NCBI GenBank assembly: GCA_964445745.1
Contig: CAYULU010000023.1
Span: 1 to 28,399 of the forward strand
Length of the DNA stretch: 28,399 nucleotides
DNA from: UBA1443 sp964445745
Lineage (GTDB): Bacteria; Omnitrophota; Omnitrophia; Omnitrophales; Aquincolibacteriaceae
Direction of reading: 5' to 3'
Position numbers and translations under genes: made by a program. The notes beneath the pieces are model-generated. The model saw only the letters and a list, made by a program, of their open reading frames with translations. It was not told the DNA's origin and searched no databases. Every line of letters begins with the position of its first letter. Within the stretch, counting starts at the first letter, position 1. Positions 7,640 to 15,709 of this stretch are shown here, one piece after another.

Positions 7640-8385
7640 CACTGGCGAGTACTCCTTGGGGACTTGCGAACCTGAAAAAAAATAAACGCTGTCACAATCA
7701 TAAGGATACTGATCCACTGGTTCACCGTAAAACCCAACCAGCTCAGTCCCGGCTCCCTGACAAACTCGATCAAGTAACGTCCTAGGGCATACAGCATGAA
7801 ATATAGCAACCCCACTTCGCCTTCAAATCGGGCCCGCCGGCCTCGTATACGCAAATAGATAAAAAGAAGTAGTGTGTAAAACGCCTCATAAAGTTGTGCC
7901 GGGTGAACGGAACCTCCCGAATGTGGAAAACTGACCGCCCACGGTAAATGGCAAGATTTCCCAAAGCAACATCCGTTCAGAAAGCATCCGATACGCCCAA
8001 AAAATTGTGCCAAGGCAATGTAGGGTACGATAAAATCAAGAAATCGCCAGAAAGGAATTTTTTTCGCCCGGAGAACAACGATGAATCCGATCAACCCGCT
8101 GACAACCCCTCCATAGAAAATTAATCCTCCTTCCCAGATCGCAAAAACTCTGAGAGGATCCGAAGCGTAATAAGACAGGTTTTGAAGAACATAAAAAAGG
8201 CGCGCCCCCACCACTCCCCATACCAAAAGGACGAACATCACGTCCGAGCAGTCGTCGGGCGCCGGGAATCCTTCCTTCACAGCTCGGCGACGCATCAGGA
8301 GGAGGGAAACCACCATGCCGACCGCAAGAAGTAATCCGTAGCTGTAAAGTTTTAAGGGACCGAACGAGAAAATAACGGGAATCAT
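7639..8385 (-). CDS. lgt: Prolipoprotein diacylglyceryl transferase Lgt
   Basis: Inner-membrane enzyme that transfers diacylglycerol to the lipobox cysteine of prolipoproteins, the first step of lipoprotein maturation. The 248-residue protein is highly hydrophobic and contains LYSYGLLLAVGM, the family region FFGRIGCFLNGCCFGK, and HPAQLYEAFYTLLLF near the second half. I chose the ATG at 8385, which overlaps the lspA stop as ATGA and has AAGGA about six nt upstream. The longer frame to 8427 adds a non-hydrophobic leader. LspA, which acts after Lgt, is encoded immediately upstream, so the two lipoprotein-processing steps are coupled. Confidence 0.93.
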   Translation of the reverse strand: MIPVIFSFGPLKLYSYGLLLAVGMVVSLLLMRRRAVKEGFPAPDDCSDVMFVLLVWGVVGARLFYVLQNLSYYASDPLRVFAIWEGGLIFYGGVVSGLIGFIVVLRAKKIPFWRFLDFIVPYIALAQFFGRIGCFLNGCCFGKSCHLPWAVSFPHSGGSVHPAQLYEAFYTLLLFIYLRIRGRRARFEGEVGLLYFMLYALGRYLIEFVREPGLSWLGFTVNQWISILMIVTAFIFFQVRKSPRSTRQ

Positions 8386-8822
8386 TCTTTTTCCTTGGTG
8401 CGGAAAAGACTGATGAGATAGACGCAAACACCGACCGTGATCGCCGTGTCAGCAAGGTTAAAAACCGGCCAAAAACGAAAATCCAGAAAATCGATCACGG
8501 CGCCCAGTCGAACACGATCAATCCAGTTACCCATCGCGCCCCCGAGGATAAGGCTAAGGGCCCATTTTTCGGAAAGGCTGGCTCCATGAGACCTTGCCAC
8601 CAGAATAAACAAGAAGACAAGGCTCACCGTAATCACGGAAAAAAGAAGTGAGCTGTGGTCACTCAAAAAGCCAAACGCCACGCCCGTATTTTGAACAAGC
8701 GTCAGGTGAAAAATATTCGGGAGAACGGGTGTTGAAGCTTCGGAAAGAAAGACTAACGAGAGATACTTGGTGAGCTGATCAACAAAAACGACAAGCCCGA
8801 CAAGTCCGTAGAAGAAAATCAA
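8382..8822 (-). CDS. lspA: Lipoprotein signal peptidase LspA
   Basis: Aspartyl membrane protease that removes the signal peptide of prolipoproteins after Lgt. The early motif VVFVDQLTKYL, the VQNTGVAFGFL segment, and the catalytic pair in AVIDFLDF and FNLADTAI are all present. Four hydrophobic segments fit the family. I prefer the TTG at 8822: it overlaps the stop of the preceding gene as TTGA, has GGAG upstream, and yields the usual N-terminus starting directly in a membrane helix (146 residues). A GTG at 8867 would add 15 polar residues, overlap the upstream gene by 49 nt and has no visible ribosome site. Function is certain, start is a judgement. Confidence 0.93.
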   Translation of the reverse strand: MIFFYGLVGLVVFVDQLTKYLSLVFLSEASTPVLPNIFHLTLVQNTGVAFGFLSDHSSLLFSVITVSLVFLFILVARSHGASLSEKWALSLILGGAMGNWIDRVRLGAVIDFLDFRFWPVFNLADTAITVGVCVYLISLFRTKEKE

Positions 8823-9394
8823 CTGCGGCGAGGCTCCTTCTCTTCTTCTTCCTGAGCCTGGAGGCACAAACGAACATAAGGCGCCGCTAGAAGCCGCTTC
8901 TTCGGTATTGCTACACCGTATTTTTCACAAATTCCAAAAGTACCTTCTTCTATTTTTTTCAATGCGACTTCAACGTCATTTAAAAGTTGCTGTTCGTTTG
9001 CAGCAAGCCCGATATTAAGCTCCCGGTCAAAACTATCACTTGCCGCATCGGCCATGTGAAAGCTATAACCTGAGAGATCTCCTGTAGAATCCTTCTGGCT
9101 GGTATTTAAATTTTCTTTCTCAATAGACTGAAGATCCCCTACAATTTTCTTTTTGAGATTCATCAGAAGTTTAGTGAAGATACCAAGTTCCGACTTGGAA
9201 AACGGGGTTTTGCTGAGCCGAGGCCCCTTGGGCGCCTTGGCAACCTGATCCACCCTGTAACCCATAATCGGGATCACTTTACTTTCTTTGGGAGCCTTAC
9301 GCCTTTTACTGTTTTTTTTATTTTTGGCAACCTTGGCTTTCGGCTTTACAACCCTTCGGATTTTGGTTTTCTTAACTTTTTTCTTTTTAGGCAT
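8819..9394 (-). CDS. DksA/TraR-like protein with lysine-rich N-terminal tail
   Basis: 191 residues. The first 39 contain 17 lysines and 4 arginines, resembling histone-like tails. A central helical, coiled-coil-like part (about 65-150) contains the segment MADAASDSFDRELNIGLAANEQQLL, typical of DksA/TraR-like proteins. The C-terminus aligns with their zinc finger, but the CxxC pairs are reduced to single cysteines: CEKYGVAIPKKRL and CLQAQ. So only two of four zinc ligands remain. DksA-type proteins act at the RNA polymerase secondary channel; whether this one does is unknown. The ATG at 9394 has AGGAAGGA upstream, and a clear promoter lies at 9429-9457. It heads the run with lspA, lgt and rluD. 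Confidence 0.78.
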   Translation of the reverse strand: MPKKKKVKKTKIRRVVKPKAKVAKNKKNSKRRKAPKESKVIPIMGYRVDQVAKAPKGPRLSKTPFSKSELGIFTKLLMNLKKKIVGDLQSIEKENLNTSQKDSTGDLSGYSFHMADAASDSFDRELNIGLAANEQQLLNDVEVALKKIEEGTFGICEKYGVAIPKKRLLAAPYVRLCLQAQEEEEKEPRRS

Positions 9395-9428
9395 GTCTTT
9401 TCCTTCCTGTTCTCAAAAGGTGGGCGAC

Positions 9429-9457
9429 ATTATACTGAGGTAGCCTAGAGGCTGCAA
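9429..9457 (-). promoter_or_regulatory. Promoter of the dksA-like/lspA/lgt/rluD genes
   Basis: On the minus strand TTGCAG (9452-9457) and a perfect TATAAT (9429-9434) are spaced by 17 nt. The -10 is 34 nt upstream of the dksA-like ATG. The spacer and -35 edge contain an inverted repeat AGCC-N4-GGCT (9442-9453), which could be an operator. The promoter starts just outside the stop of the HD-GYP gene, so the downstream genes need not depend on the ileS transcript. Confidence 0.65.
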
Positions 9458-9471
9458 GCTTTTAAAGTTTT

Positions 9472-10734
9472 TTAATGTTGAAGTGCCGCAACATCAATAC
9501 GCCCTTTGGCAATTTCTCGTCGAATCACTCGAATGAAGACCTCCACCACCTGGGGATCAAACTGAGTGCCCGAGCAATGCTCCAGTTCCTGAAAAGCAAA
9601 ATTGATCGGCCTTCCCTCGCGGTAACAACGGTTCGACACAATCGCGTGAAAACTATCAACGACGCTTACAATCCGGGCCTCGATCAGAATGTCTTCCCCT
9701 TTCAGCCCCCGGGGATACCCCGTCCCGTCAAACTTTTCGTGATGAGAAAGAATGATCTCCTTGACTTTACGAAAATCGGAGAGCGGCTCAAGAATTTTAG
9801 CGCCCTTTTCAACATGGGTTTTCATCACCGCCCACTCCTCAGGGCTAAGGCTCCCTGGTTTCATTAGAATGTGATCGGGCACTCCGATTTTCCCCACATC
9901 ATGGAGTGTTAAAGCCGCAGAAAGAATATCCTTATTATGCCCCGAAAGATCAATTCCAAGTTCACGGGCAGTCATCATGCCAAGCTTTTCCACTTGAGAA
10001 ATATGGCCAAAAACCGTCGGTTCCTTGGCTTCTACCTCTTCCGCCAGAGAACGAATAATCTCGTAGTAGGTCTGTTGCTCCTTGTGGCGAAGCTTCTCGA
10101 TTTCCTGAAGCCTTTTTTCAAGTTCCCGATTTTTCTCCAGAAGATTTTGATTATATTCCGCGGTCTTGATGGCCATCGAACAGTCGTGAGCGAGCGTTTG
10201 AAAAAAAAGAATTTCTGGAGACGTAAAAAACCTCCCGCTAAATTTACCTCCGAGCATCAAAATACCCACCAGATCATTTTTAAAATATCCCGGAATAACC
10301 AGCTCCACCCTGAGAGTTTCCATGGTTTTCTGGACTTTCACTAATTCCGAAGCTCTGGAATCAGCCGCAAGCCGGAAGTGCGCCTTATTAAGCGTCTTTT
10401 TTATATCCGTCAGCAAAAGATAGTCTTCCTGGAAAGGTGTTTTTCGACGCGGCAACGCAAACCAATGAATAAGCGGATGATCCGAATCAAACTTGAGGAG
10501 ACCGGCAGGAACGCGGCGTACTCCCTTGGAATTGACAAACACATAGCGGTTTTTGGAAGGTTCGTGAACCAGAAGCGAGGTATGATGAAGTCCGAACTGA
10601 CGATCGATAAAACGGGTGATAAGCTTGAGCAACCGATCCGGCCGCTTAAGGCGTACCATACTCCGTGCTACATCACGGAGCGCTTCCTGGTAATCAAATT
10701 TTCGATCCGGTTTTTTCTGCTGATTGATCCGCAT
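9472..10734 (-). CDS. GAF/HD-GYP domain protein, probable cyclic-di-GMP phosphodiesterase
   Basis: 420 residues. A GAF-like sensor region (about 20-190, ending LVGILMLGGKFSGRFFTS) is followed by a coiled coil (about 192-225) and an HD-GYP domain (about 225-415). The domain keeps HD at residues 278-279 in LHDVGKIGVPDHILMKPG, the HHE triad at 331-333 and GTGYP near 337-341, so hydrolysis of cyclic-di-GMP is plausible. One deviation is SFHAIVSNRCYR where most members have FDAxxSxRxYR. No membrane segment is seen, so the protein is likely cytoplasmic. It lies 24 nt after the response regulator gene and probably acts as the output of the kinase-regulator pair upstream, since the regulator itself has no output domain. 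Confidence 0.88.
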   Translation of the reverse strand: MRINQQKKPDRKFDYQEALRDVARSMVRLKRPDRLLKLITRFIDRQFGLHHTSLLVHEPSKNRYVFVNSKGVRRVPAGLLKFDSDHPLIHWFALPRRKTPFQEDYLLLTDIKKTLNKAHFRLAADSRASELVKVQKTMETLRVELVIPGYFKNDLVGILMLGGKFSGRFFTSPEILFFQTLAHDCSMAIKTAEYNQNLLEKNRELEKRLQEIEKLRHKEQQTYYEIIRSLAEEVEAKEPTVFGHISQVEKLGMMTARELGIDLSGHNKDILSAALTLHDVGKIGVPDHILMKPGSLSPEEWAVMKTHVEKGAKILEPLSDFRKVKEIILSHHEKFDGTGYPRGLKGEDILIEARIVSVVDSFHAIVSNRCYREGRPINFAFQELEHCSGTQFDPQVVEVFIRVIRREIAKGRIDVAALQH

Positions 10735-10758
10735 AGAATTTGTTATACCATCCGCGTC

Positions 10759-11133
10759 TCAAACGCCGGCCAGGCTCTCGATTTTCTCTTGAACGTCCTT
10801 TTCGAGATATTCAAGGCTCAGGGGCTTGGTAATATAGTTATCTGCTCCCAATCTCATTGCCGATTCAATCCTGTCCTGGGTTTCAACCGCCGTAACCATA
10901 ATCACCTTAACCCTCGGATATTTTTCCTTAATCTTGCGCAAAGCATTCAAACCGTCCATCTCCGGCATCTGGATATCAAGGAGAACCACATCGGGTTTAA
11001 AACTTTCAACTTGTTCAATCGCCTGAAAACCTGAATGAGCCGTTGCCACCTGATAGTCACGATCTTCAAAAAAAGATTTCAGGAATTCACAGATCTCGAC
11101 TTCATCATCGACCAGCAACAGTTTTTTTTTCAT
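10759..11133 (-). CDS. Single-domain response regulator (CheY-like receiver)
   Basis: 124-residue receiver domain with no output domain. The acidic pocket Asp9/Asp10 (LLVDDE), phosphorylation site Asp53 (VVLLDIQMP), switch Thr81 (IMVTA) and Lys103 (YITKP) are all in place. A perfect Shine-Dalgarno AGGAGG (11141-11146) stands 7 nt before the ATG, the strongest in the window, suggesting more product than the neighbouring kinase. It sits between the histidine kinase (31 nt upstream) and the HD-GYP gene. The likely path is kinase to receiver, then an effect on the HD-GYP protein, but partnership is inferred only from adjacency. Confidence 0.93.
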   Translation of the reverse strand: MKKKLLLVDDEVEICEFLKSFFEDRDYQVATAHSGFQAIEQVESFKPDVVLLDIQMPEMDGLNALRKIKEKYPRVKVIMVTAVETQDRIESAMRLGADNYITKPLSLEYLEKDVQEKIESLAGV

Positions 11134-11164
11134 GATGGAACCTCCTGGTTTAATCGATCGGCTG

Positions 11165-12721
11165 TTATGCCCTTTTGCTTACTAAAATCGTTTCTTTTTT
11201 CGGTTCCTCTGCGCTCGCACGTGCCATTTCGCTCGCGGCAGTCACCTTAGGCAGTTGTATGATAAAAAGACTTCCTTCACCGCTTTGGCTTTCTACACGA
11301 ATTGCTCCCCCGTAACGTTTGACAATCTGACGTGTCACAAACAAACCGAGGCCCACGGCTTCGTGTCTTGTTGTAAAAAATGGATTAAATATTCGGTCAA
11401 GGTCTTCTTGAGGAATGCCTTTCCCGGAATCCTGGAACCTGATTTCAATAACATCCCCCTCTCCTGAAATCCGGACTTCGACTTGGATCCTCCCTCCCTG
11501 GTTCCCGATTGCTTCGACCGCATTCAAGAAAAGGTTAAGAAAAATTTCTCGAATTTCCTGCGTATTCCCCCAAAACACCGGTAGCGAAGGGTCCGCTTTC
11601 TTAATAATTTCAATTTTATCAAGCGAGGCCTGGTACCCCACCAAAGCAATGGTTTCGTCCAGGATTTTCTCAAGTGAAATTTCTTCCTGGGATGCCCTGG
11701 AATCCTGTGAGTACATGAGAAGCTTTCTGGTGATATCGGCAGCTCGCCGCGTTTGCTTCACTATCACGTTTAAAGCCTCTTCAATATGCGGCTCCAGTGG
11801 GGTCCGTTTTTTTTGCATCAGCAGAACCTGCGCCTTCCCTGAAATAATCGCCAGAGGATTGTGGACCTCATGAGCAATCCCGGCCGCAAGCTTTTCGATG
11901 GCAGACATTTTTGTCTTCTGAAACCATTCAGCCTGTGAGTCCTGAAGCTCGAAGTTGGCATTTCGAAGGCCCTGGACGTAACGGGAGTTTTTCACGCAGG
12001 GCGCAACCGACTCACCAAACTCCCTGAAAAAATGGAAGTCCCATTCGTCAAAAACCGTATCGGGAGAATGTGCCCCGAACGCAATCATCGCAATCAAGTC
12101 TCCTTTAGAAAAAAGAGGAAGCACCCAGCATGAACGCACCAGGTCAAAATCACGGGCCATTTCGTTGGCTTCCTGCCAGGAAAGGCTCTTAAGAATCGGG
12201 CCACGCACAAGCACATGCGGTCCCATCCGGTGGATACACCGCACCAAAGGCGAGTCATTTCCGAGAAAAATTTTTCGTGAAGTTGCCAGGGGCCAGCCAA
12301 ACGCGGAAGCAATCTCAAAACCGTCCCGAGTCACATCCCGGATTAAAAGTGCGACGGTTTTCAAATGGAGGGCCTCTCCGAACGTGTTGACGATAAGGTT
12401 GGAAAGCTCCTGAAAATCCAGATTTATCTTAAGCTCTTCCGCAAGTTCCATCAAAGTCCATTGAGCATAACTTTTTTTCCGGAAAATATTTTTTTCCAGA
12501 AACACTTTCACGCACTTCTCAATCGGTTTATAAGCAACGAGAAAAATCAGCGTCATCGCCAGAATCGGCATAAACGGGTGAGCCCCCCAAGCATTTCCGA
12601 CAACATGAGGGAGGAACAATGCGACAAAATAGGCCGTCATGGCACCGATAAAAAAGAGAATCAGCCCCACCAAGGTTTTCTTTAAAACGGTCTTAGGATT
12701 TCTAAGATGAAAAAACATCAT
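11165..12721 (-). CDS. Membrane histidine kinase with GAF-type sensor
   Basis: 518 residues. Two N-terminal membrane helices (about 12-37 and 48-64) with a very short outside loop are followed by a GAF-like domain (about 95-245), a HisKA dimerisation domain with phospho-acceptor His284 in GIAHEVHNPLAII, and an HATPase domain. The latter has the N box (FLNLFLNAVEAIG), G1 box (FQDSGKGIP) and G2 box (GLGLFVTRQIV). The order fits a kinase that senses an intracellular signal at the membrane. It starts 28 nt after the ileS stop; the ATG lacks a strong ribosome site, so it may depend on read-through from ileS. The last 25 residues after IIQLP are polar and low-complexity. Confidence 0.9.
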   Translation of the reverse strand: MMFFHLRNPKTVLKKTLVGLILFFIGAMTAYFVALFLPHVVGNAWGAHPFMPILAMTLIFLVAYKPIEKCVKVFLEKNIFRKKSYAQWTLMELAEELKINLDFQELSNLIVNTFGEALHLKTVALLIRDVTRDGFEIASAFGWPLATSRKIFLGNDSPLVRCIHRMGPHVLVRGPILKSLSWQEANEMARDFDLVRSCWVLPLFSKGDLIAMIAFGAHSPDTVFDEWDFHFFREFGESVAPCVKNSRYVQGLRNANFELQDSQAEWFQKTKMSAIEKLAAGIAHEVHNPLAIISGKAQVLLMQKKRTPLEPHIEEALNVIVKQTRRAADITRKLLMYSQDSRASQEEISLEKILDETIALVGYQASLDKIEIIKKADPSLPVFWGNTQEIREIFLNLFLNAVEAIGNQGGRIQVEVRISGEGDVIEIRFQDSGKGIPQEDLDRIFNPFFTTRHEAVGLGLFVTRQIVKRYGGAIRVESQSGEGSLFIIQLPKVTAASEMARASAEEPKKETILVSKRA

Positions 12722-12749
12722 GCAAAAAGATTCGTTTCCTCATTTTCTC

Positions 12750-15602
12750 TTAACGCGATTGCAACGCTTCGATACATTTGGGGCAGAGCTGCGGATGTTC
12801 CGGATGCAGACCAACCGCAGTGGAATAATTCCAGCAACGCACACACTTGAGCCCGTCCGCTTGGGCCACGATCACCTTGAGTTTCAGTTTCGCCTGTAAA
12901 ACCGCGGAAAAAATCTCTGTAGCTTCCACGCCCGCAAGAGCCACTTCATCCAGAGAAACCTGGGACACGACAAAAATCCGCGCAAGGTCCTTTTCATTCC
13001 GATGTAATATGTCGGCAGATTCTGGCAAGTCTACAGTCACCATCACCTTCGCCTCAAGACCTGCCCCGATTGTTTTTGCTTCACGCTGTTTTTCAAGATA
13101 AGGAGTCACCGCATCACGAATTTCGCGAATATGTTCCCAATCCCTATACTCAGAATTTTGGTGAACCGGCTGTTCCGTCGGAACAGGCCAGGAACTCGCA
13201 TGCACACTCGGCACCCCGGGCTCAAGCTTATAAGCACTCCACACCTCATCGGACGTAAATGGCATGATGGGTGCTGTCAATTTGACCAGTCTCGAAAGCA
13301 CATAATGCAGGGACGTTTGCGCCGAACGACGGAGCCAGGCGCCGGGTGCCGCGGTATACAGGGTGTCCTTGAGGAGATCAAGATAATACGCGCTCAGATC
13401 GACCACACAAAAATTATAGATCTCACGATAAATCTGATGAAACTCAAAACGCTCGTAAAGATCCGTCACCGTCTTAACCAGCTGATCGGCTTTCCCGACC
13501 ACCCATCGATCCACGGGATGCTGTTTTTCAAAAGGTAACGCATCTTTTGTGACATCAAAATCGTAAAGATTGGAAAGTAAATAGCGGTAGGTGTTCCGGA
13601 TCTTTCGGTACGCGTCCACAAGCTGTTTCAAAATTTCATTCGAAAGACGGATATCAAACTGGTAATCGCAGGATGCCACCCAAAGCCTCAGGACATCCGC
13701 GCCAAACTCTTTCATCACCTCCTGGGGAGTCACCACGTTCCCGGCAGATTTCGACATCTTTTTCCCCTGTCCATCCACCACAAAACCGTGCGTGAGGACA
13801 CTCTTGAACGAACTTTTCCCCTCGATCGCTACCGAAGTGGTCAGGGCACTTTGGAACCATCCCCGGTGCTGGTCCGAACCTTCAAGATAAAGATCCGCCG
13901 GGAACTGAAGCCCCGGGTATTGCCGAAGGACAGCTTGGTGGCTGACCCCGGAATCAAACCAGACATCAATGATATCCGTTTCTTTTTCAAATTCAGTTCC
14001 ACCGCATTTCGGACATTTTGTCCCTTCGGGAAGAAAATCTTCAGCCGGATGAGCGAACCAGGAATCCGCACCTTCATTGCGAAAGAACTCAAGAATCTTC
14101 TGTCTGGATTCCCTGACCAAATGGATCCCTGTACATTTCGCACATTTTACAATCGGAATGGGAACTCCCCAGTAACGCTGGCGAGAAAGACACCATTCGG
14201 GACGTGTTTGAACCATGGAACCGATCCGGTTTTTACCCCAGTCGGGAACAAAACGGATGTCCTGATTGATCGCATTCAGCATCCTCTGACGCAAATCCTT
14301 GTGATCAATCTTCATAAACCACTGGGTCGTGGCGCGAAAAAGGATCGGCTTTTTACAGCGCCAGCAGTGCGGATAGGAATGGGCGTGATCCGCTTCGTGA
14401 AGTAAAAGATTCTTTTCTTTGAGAAGATCCGTAACCTTTGAATTTGCCTTGAATACATGCTCGCCCTTGCAATAAGGGAACTCTTCCGTAAACCGGCCCT
14501 TTGAATCTACCGGCGAAAGAATGGCCAGCCCATTTTCAAGATGTCCGAATTTATAATCTTCTTCGCCATGTCCCGGAGCAATATGGACAATCCCCGTACC
14601 ATCTTCAGAGGACACATAATCCGCAAGAATAGCGCGTCCCTTTCGAGGAAGAAACGGATGTTCATACTCCGCATGATTTAAAACAGAGCCCTGTACGCTG
14701 ACAATCGGTTCCGCAAGCGGCGACTTGAGGTCGAGCGAATGAATAAAAGGAATACGAGAATCCGCAAGGAGCCATACTTCTTCTCCCATATCAAGAAAAG
14801 AGTAAGAAAGCTCCGGATGAAGCGCGATCCCTACGTTGGCAGGAAGCGTCCATGGCGTCGTCGTCCAAACAAGTACGTAAACCGGCCGTTCTCCGAATTT
14901 GTGTATTTCCACGGGACTAACCTTCCCGTTCAAGGTTTCCTTAGTAAGCTTAAACTTCACATAAACCGACTTGGAAACCTTATCCTCATACTCAAGCTCG
15001 GCATCAGCCAGTGCGGTCTCGCAATCAAAGCACCAGGGAACGGGCTTTAACCGCTGTTCGATATATCCTTCGTCATATAATTTGAGAAAAGATTCCGCAA
15101 TTGCGGTCTGATATCCATAATTCATTGTCAAGTAGGGTTTTTCCCACTCGGCAAATATTCCCAGTCGTTTAAATTCTTCGCGTTGGATTCCAACAAATTT
15201 TTCGGCATATTGACGAGCCTGTTTCCGAAAGGCAACCCGATCCACGTCTTCCTTGCGCTTTCCCATTTCTTTCAGGCACGCATGCTCAATCGGAAGGCCG
15301 TGACAGTCCCACCCGGGGACATAGAGCGCATCGTGGCCACGCATGGTCTGAAATTTGATGATCAAATCCTTCAGCACCTTGTTCAGTGCGTGACCAATAT
15401 GAATCCGGCCATTTGCATAAGGCGGCCCGTCATGAAGCGTATAATTTGGTTTCCCTGCAGATTTGGCGCGGACTTTTTTGTAAATTTCTTCCGTCTCCCA
15501 CTTGTTCAAAATCTCAGGCTCTCTTTGAACGAGGTTGGCTTTCATGGGAAAAGAAGTTTGTGGAAGATTGAGCGTATTTTTATACGACTTTTCGAGTGAC
15601 AT
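12750..15602 (-). CDS. ileS: Isoleucyl-tRNA synthetase
   Basis: Class I aminoacyl-tRNA synthetase, 950 residues, charging tRNA-Ile. HIGH is at residues 68-71 (RIHIGHALNK), KMSKS at 615-619, and the editing domain carries TTTPWTLPANVG near 247-258 and GTGIVHIAPGHGEEDY near 335-350. The C-terminal zinc finger is intact with CVRC (920-923) and CPKC (940-943), as in bacterial-type enzymes. The start ATG at 15602 gives a canonical N-terminus. No T-box leader was seen in the 107 nt upstream. In E. coli ileS directly precedes lspA; here three signalling genes and a dksA-like gene lie between them. Confidence 0.97.
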   Translation of the reverse strand: MSLEKSYKNTLNLPQTSFPMKANLVQREPEILNKWETEEIYKKVRAKSAGKPNYTLHDGPPYANGRIHIGHALNKVLKDLIIKFQTMRGHDALYVPGWDCHGLPIEHACLKEMGKRKEDVDRVAFRKQARQYAEKFVGIQREEFKRLGIFAEWEKPYLTMNYGYQTAIAESFLKLYDEGYIEQRLKPVPWCFDCETALADAELEYEDKVSKSVYVKFKLTKETLNGKVSPVEIHKFGERPVYVLVWTTTPWTLPANVGIALHPELSYSFLDMGEEVWLLADSRIPFIHSLDLKSPLAEPIVSVQGSVLNHAEYEHPFLPRKGRAILADYVSSEDGTGIVHIAPGHGEEDYKFGHLENGLAILSPVDSKGRFTEEFPYCKGEHVFKANSKVTDLLKEKNLLLHEADHAHSYPHCWRCKKPILFRATTQWFMKIDHKDLRQRMLNAINQDIRFVPDWGKNRIGSMVQTRPEWCLSRQRYWGVPIPIVKCAKCTGIHLVRESRQKILEFFRNEGADSWFAHPAEDFLPEGTKCPKCGGTEFEKETDIIDVWFDSGVSHQAVLRQYPGLQFPADLYLEGSDQHRGWFQSALTTSVAIEGKSSFKSVLTHGFVVDGQGKKMSKSAGNVVTPQEVMKEFGADVLRLWVASCDYQFDIRLSNEILKQLVDAYRKIRNTYRYLLSNLYDFDVTKDALPFEKQHPVDRWVVGKADQLVKTVTDLYERFEFHQIYREIYNFCVVDLSAYYLDLLKDTLYTAAPGAWLRRSAQTSLHYVLSRLVKLTAPIMPFTSDEVWSAYKLEPGVPSVHASSWPVPTEQPVHQNSEYRDWEHIREIRDAVTPYLEKQREAKTIGAGLEAKVMVTVDLPESADILHRNEKDLARIFVVSQVSLDEVALAGVEATEIFSAVLQAKLKLKVIVAQADGLKCVRCWNYSTAVGLHPEHPQLCPKCIEALQSR

Positions 15603-15709
15603 AGATTCGAGTTTTCTTTTTTTATGTTAAAACCGGGAGACGGTTCACAGGAATCGCCCCATGAAAAAATCTTGCGCTATCTGTTCACTATTCCAGTTTC
15701 CCGGGATCC

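Noticed and set aside
10378..11034. 218-residue open frame on the plus strand
   Set aside because: Spans parts of the HD-GYP and response regulator genes antisense; no independent evidence.
13788..14405. 205-residue open frame on the plus strand
   Set aside because: Antisense inside ileS; a shadow of the synthetase codons.
15631..15645. AACCG-GGAGA-CGGTT hairpin after the phosphorylase gene as terminator
   Set aside because: Stem of only five pairs and a short T-run; too weak to call, and ileS follows closely.
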